DNA of 22,232 nucleotides from Vitrella brassicaformis (Eukaryota > Sar > Vitrellaceae). Below, in pieces: positions 19,300 through 22,232 of the stretch. The stretch is from the NCBI GenBank assembly GCA_001179505.1, contig CDMY01000372.1:72063-94294 (forward strand), given 5' to 3'. Positions within the stretch are counted from its first letter, which is position 1, and each line of letters begins with the position of its first letter. The position numbers and the translations under genes are program-made. The notes below the pieces were generated by a model. It searched no databases. It worked only from the letters and a program-made list of their open reading frames with translations, and was not told the origin of the DNA.

Positions 19300-21084
19300 T
19301 CACGGCCAGCTTGCCGGGTCGTCTGTGGGCCAGGGGATGCCTTTCCTGCTCCAGTAGGTGACCTCGTCCGCTCCCCACACGCCCCTCGCCACCTGCACAC
19401 ACACATCAACCAACCAACCAGACGCATCCCATGCATCCCATCCATTGTGGTCCGTCCGTCGGGTGCATCCATCTGCGGCACGGCAGGCGTGGTCTGCCCC
19501 CACCCATCCCCATCCCTGCATGCACCGGCCCACACACCTGTTGCAGCCCCGCCCTCTGCAGTGTGGCGGCCGTCACGTGAGACGGCAGAGGCTGGCCCTG
19601 GAACTCAACCTGCACACACACACATGAGTGGGCTGAGTGAGTGGCCTGTGTGTCTCTCCCGCCCCGCCCTACAGCGATTCGTACTAACCGATGTGGCCCT
19701 GACGACCACGAGTCGGTCCACCAGCCCCTGAGTCAAAAAGCTGTCCACCAGCCGCGGACCCGCCTCCACCATGGCATGTTTAACGCCGAAGTCACGGCCC
19801 AAATGGTCCAGCAACGCCCGCAGGTCCAAACCGATGCGGCGATCCGCACGGGCAAACTGACCTGAACTCATTTAAATGAAATAGGCTTGTGTGTCCGATG
19901 GTTGATGGTGTGCTCCTTGTGCTGCTTGTGCTGACTGACCGGTAGCTGGAGGGATCAGCCTCAAAATCTTAGATGGGGGTGACTGGCCGCCAAACAAAGC
20001 TGCACACACGAGCTGAGCTGTGTTGTTCCGCAGCTGATGCGGTGATATGTATATGTCTGAGCTTAGGCCTACCTTCCCATCGTTTCCTCTTCTGCTGGTC
20101 GCCCTCCATCATCTCCTCGATCTCGTCAAGCCACACGCGGTCGACCGACACGCCACCTGAACACACACGCACACGCGCAGCCCACCGAGACCAACAGAAT
20201 CTGTCGATGGTCACTGACTGAAACGAAATCTCTCTGCTGTTGCTGCTGACTTTTGGTTTTGAGTGTGGGTCGCGATGATGCGAATGCGGGCGGTGCCACG
20301 AGGTCGCCCCGCCGTGAGGGGGGAGGGTTGAGGGCCAACAGGGGGTCGTCCGTCGCTGACGCACAAAACACCACAGTGCTGTACTCATCAGTCAACACCT
20401 GAAGGTAGGTAAGAAAGACATCACACACACACAAATGGGTGGGTGGACGTCCGCAGCTGTTCGACCGAGTGAGTGTGTGCGTGCCTGTGCGTCTTTGGGT
20501 ATCCTCAGCGAGGGATCGAGGACGACTCGGAGGGGCTGTGACTGCCCAGGAGCGAGAGGCACCCGCCGCACAGTCAGCTGCGCATCGTCGCGGATGATGG
20601 TGTTGACACCAACGATCACGCAGTCTGACGCCAGCCGGATCCGATGCACCTTGTCCAGCGCCTCACTGCACGTGAACCGCCTGAAACACACACACATACA
20701 GAAACAGACAGAACATAAGCAATGACTGCAGTCTTCCCTCGTCGTGTGCGATAGGTAGATCCGGGCTGACTCGGGTGCGATTTTGAGGTCATCGACGGCG
20801 CCATTCCTGTCGACCGCCAGCTTGACGGTCACCTCGGGCCTCTTGAGCCGCGCCGCCATGTCGCCCAGAGGCGCTGACACCGGCGCAGATGACACTGCAT
20901 GGAGTCCGCCGGTCGAAGGCTGTCGCTTGCGGGACAAAATTATGTCAGCGTGGTGCCTGCCGGCCCTGGTTGGCATAGCTGAGTGGGCGTGAGGGGCGCG
21001 GAAGGCTTGTGCGATGCGGATGTAGAGGGAGAGAGCCAGAGGGTAGATCAAAGAGAGAAGGGAAGCAAAGCATGGCCGCCGCAT
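19300..21084 (-). CDS. Plastid-targeted RibD-type pyrimidine reductase (8 exons, 379 aa)
   Basis: RibD C-terminal (DHFR-like) family. These enzymes use NADPH to reduce the ribosylamino side chain of the pyrimidine intermediate in riboflavin synthesis. Exons: 21084-20771, 20680-20485, 20398-20251, 20156-20073, 19999-19940, 19861-19689, 19609-19538, 19392-19300, all in phase; one intron is GC-AG. Residues 1-27 form a signal peptide ending A-Q-A before F28-R-A-P, followed by a basic S/T/H-rich transit-like region, the presequence type of red complex plastids. The domain shows EVTVKLAVDRNGAV, HRIRLASDCVIVGVNTIIRDD (H117 to D137), QPLRVVLDPSLRIP and HAMVEAGPRLVDSFLTQGLVDRLVVV (V-E-A-G at 299-302, where E-G-G is usual). 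No deaminase domain is present, so deamination must be done elsewhere. The exon 3 donor is uncertain: 20219 is an in-phase alternative that would add a Gln-rich segment. Confidence 0.85.
20399..20484 (-). other. Apparent GC-AG intron (86 nt) in the RibD-type gene
   Basis: The donor is GCACAG|GCACGC and the acceptor CCTTCAG|GTGTTG. Splicing joins PSLRIPKDAQ to VLTDEYSTVVF, as expected between the fourth and fifth strands of the reductase fold. Reading through meets a stop, so an intron is needed, and no GT donor nearby fits the phase. The donor hexamer is identical to that of the GC-AG intron in the fatty acyl-CoA reductase gene. Confidence 0.6.
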
Positions 21085-21447
21085 TGGTATTTCGTGCAGA
21101 TGAACGGGGAGAAAGCACCACACTGAACAAAGATCACTCTCGGTTTCAGGGAGCACCCGACGCCGCTGCGAGCTTAGACGCCTCGTCAGCAAAGTGAAGA
21201 GGAGAAAAAAAGGGAGAAAGGGAGGCTCGGAGGAGCATTCAGAGGCTGGAAAGCCGCAGATCTGTCCTTATTACCGTCAGACTCGGCGTCAGTTTTGGCA
21301 TCATCTGACGATTCTGAGAAGCTCTCTGTCCCCAACGTCACCAAGAGCCAATTCAGTTCAGGTCTGGAACCAAAACAATGATGCTGTGAAGCGCTTTCTG
21401 TCTGTGTCAAATTCGTTTCTGTTCAGGTCTGGTTTGGTTCATCGAGT
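21085..21447. promoter_or_regulatory. Divergent promoter region between RibD-type and small acidic genes
   Basis: A 363-bp spacer lies between outward-facing starts. It includes a purine-rich run (about 21197-21240) and a pair of TCAGGTCTGG elements near 21358-21367 and 21423-21432, close to the plus-strand start. No named core promoter element is certain. Confidence 0.4.
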
Positions 21448-21872
21448 ATGGCTTCCGCTGCTGCCGCTGACAACCAAGATGAAGCGGAGGACACATCGCC
21501 CATCGGTAGCGCACTCCTGAAGCGCAAGTTCGAGAATGCGGCACGGCGGCTGCTGGCCACCGACACGGACGAGTGGACAGACGTCGTTATCTGCGAAGGG
21601 GAGGAAGACAAACAACAAGGTGACCACACACACGCACGCACGCACACGCGGACACAGACCGTTCTCACCAGATCCACCTGCGTTGATCTGTTTCAGTTGC
21701 TCGTGCGGATGAGAGCCTGGAGGGCGAGGAAGATGGATACGACGCCTACCTCCTGTCGCGGAAGCGCACTCTGCTGCGCGGACAGCCATCCGGCGGGGTG
21801 CACAAGGCGGCCCGCACTGACAAAGATGAGACGGGCAGGGACCAAGACGCTTCTCAAGGCGAGAAGCAGTGA
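21448..21872 (+). CDS. Small acidic protein of unknown function (2 exons, 115 aa)
   Basis: I do not recognise this protein. Exon 1 is 21448-21619 and exon 2 is 21697-21872, joined by a GTGACC donor and a TTTCAG acceptor in phase; the intron holds a CACGCACG repeat. The protein starts MASAAAADNQDEAEDTSPIG, followed by a probable helix (SALLKRKFENAARRLL), an acidic middle (DTDEWTDVVICEGEED), a second acidic run and a basic block (LLSRKRTLLRG), and ends in a polar, charged tail with no signal peptide or membrane span. This composition suggests a soluble nuclear or cytosolic protein, perhaps a small interaction partner. The gene is supported by clean splicing, a stop in frame and its divergent position next to the RibD-type gene. 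It could also be the first part of a longer alternatively spliced gene. Confidence 0.6.
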
Positions 21873-22232
21873 AGACATGAATAACATTTGGCTAGCTAGA
21901 AGGGCGGGGGATTGTACATAGACAGATGGATGTCGGTCGACTTACTTGTCCTCTGAGTGAGTGCTTTGGTGGCTGATTGTTGATGATACACACATACATA
22001 CGAGTGACACGACATAGAGAGGCCAACGGCAGGTCGGTCTTTTTCGACGGTGAGTGAAGTGACTGACAGGACGGATCACAAAACGACCTCAATCCAATGC
22101 ACTTGACCCACCCGGACTCACGTTCGCCAGCTGAGGTGCTCACATCACATCACGGATCGAATGGATCTCACATCTCCTTCCTGCATGACACAGGTGGCAC
22201 GAACGACAAAATGTGTCCATGTCTTCACCCAC
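21873..22232. other. Window end, no supported gene
   Basis: Downstream of the small acidic gene. A minus-strand frame of 83 codons (21892-22143) has no recognisable feature. A short open stretch on the minus strand runs off the window edge (about 22165-22232) and could belong to a neighbouring exon, but there is too little to judge. Confidence 0.5.

Noticed and set aside
1-22232. CRISPR arrays, insertion sequences, prophage or defence systems
   Set aside because: No regularly spaced repeats with unique spacers, no transposase or phage motifs, and the genes are clearly spliced eukaryotic genes.

Overview
The window looks like nuclear DNA of a GC-rich, intron-dense alga, most likely an alveolate with a red-derived complex plastid. 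A chromerid such as Vitrella is my best guess. Three things point there: a plastid-type bipartite presequence with an A-Q-A|F-R-A-P cleavage motif on a riboflavin-pathway reductase, a short AP2 DNA-binding domain in a long low-complexity protein, and genes cut by many introns of about 60-110 nt rich in TGTCTG/CACA microsatellites. I see no bacterial operons, CRISPR arrays, rRNA, tRNA or transposons. No database search was possible, so the species call is inference.

Seven multi-exon genes can be rebuilt by joining ORF pieces through splice sites with consistent codon phase, 57 introns in all. From left to right: (1) minus strand, 643-3509, a 15-exon fatty acyl-CoA reductase (586 aa); (2) plus strand, about 4031-6996, a 7-exon F-box/LRR-like protein of unknown function (841 aa); (3) minus strand, 7704-10816, a 7-exon secreted or membrane-anchored arylsulfotransferase-family protein (888 aa); (4) minus strand, 10927-15539, a 21-exon secreted beta-propeller-like protein with an internal duplication and a hydrophobic C-terminal tail (1073 aa); (5) plus strand, 15904-18293, a 4-exon AP2-domain protein (715 aa); (6) minus strand, 19300-21084, an 8-exon plastid-targeted RibD-type reductase (379 aa); (7) plus strand, 21448-21872, a 2-exon small acidic protein (115 aa).

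The genes alternate between divergent and convergent pairs. Genes 1/2, 4/5 and 6/7 face away from each other across spacers of about 520, 364 and 363 bp, which probably hold both promoters. Genes 2/3 and 5/6 converge across repeat-rich spacers of about 0.7 and 1.0 kb. Genes 3 and 4 are a tandem pair only 110 bp apart, and both encode proteins of the secretory pathway. The genes do not form an obvious pathway: they cover fatty alcohol synthesis, possible ubiquitin-ligase adaptor work, extracellular sulfate transfer, cell-surface display, transcription and riboflavin synthesis.

The most unusual signals are at RNA level. Three introns appear to use GC-AG splice sites, two of them with the same donor GCACGC. 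Several introns are multiples of three without stops, so retention would insert peptide without a frameshift; in the AP2 gene the inserted peptide would be strongly hydrophobic.
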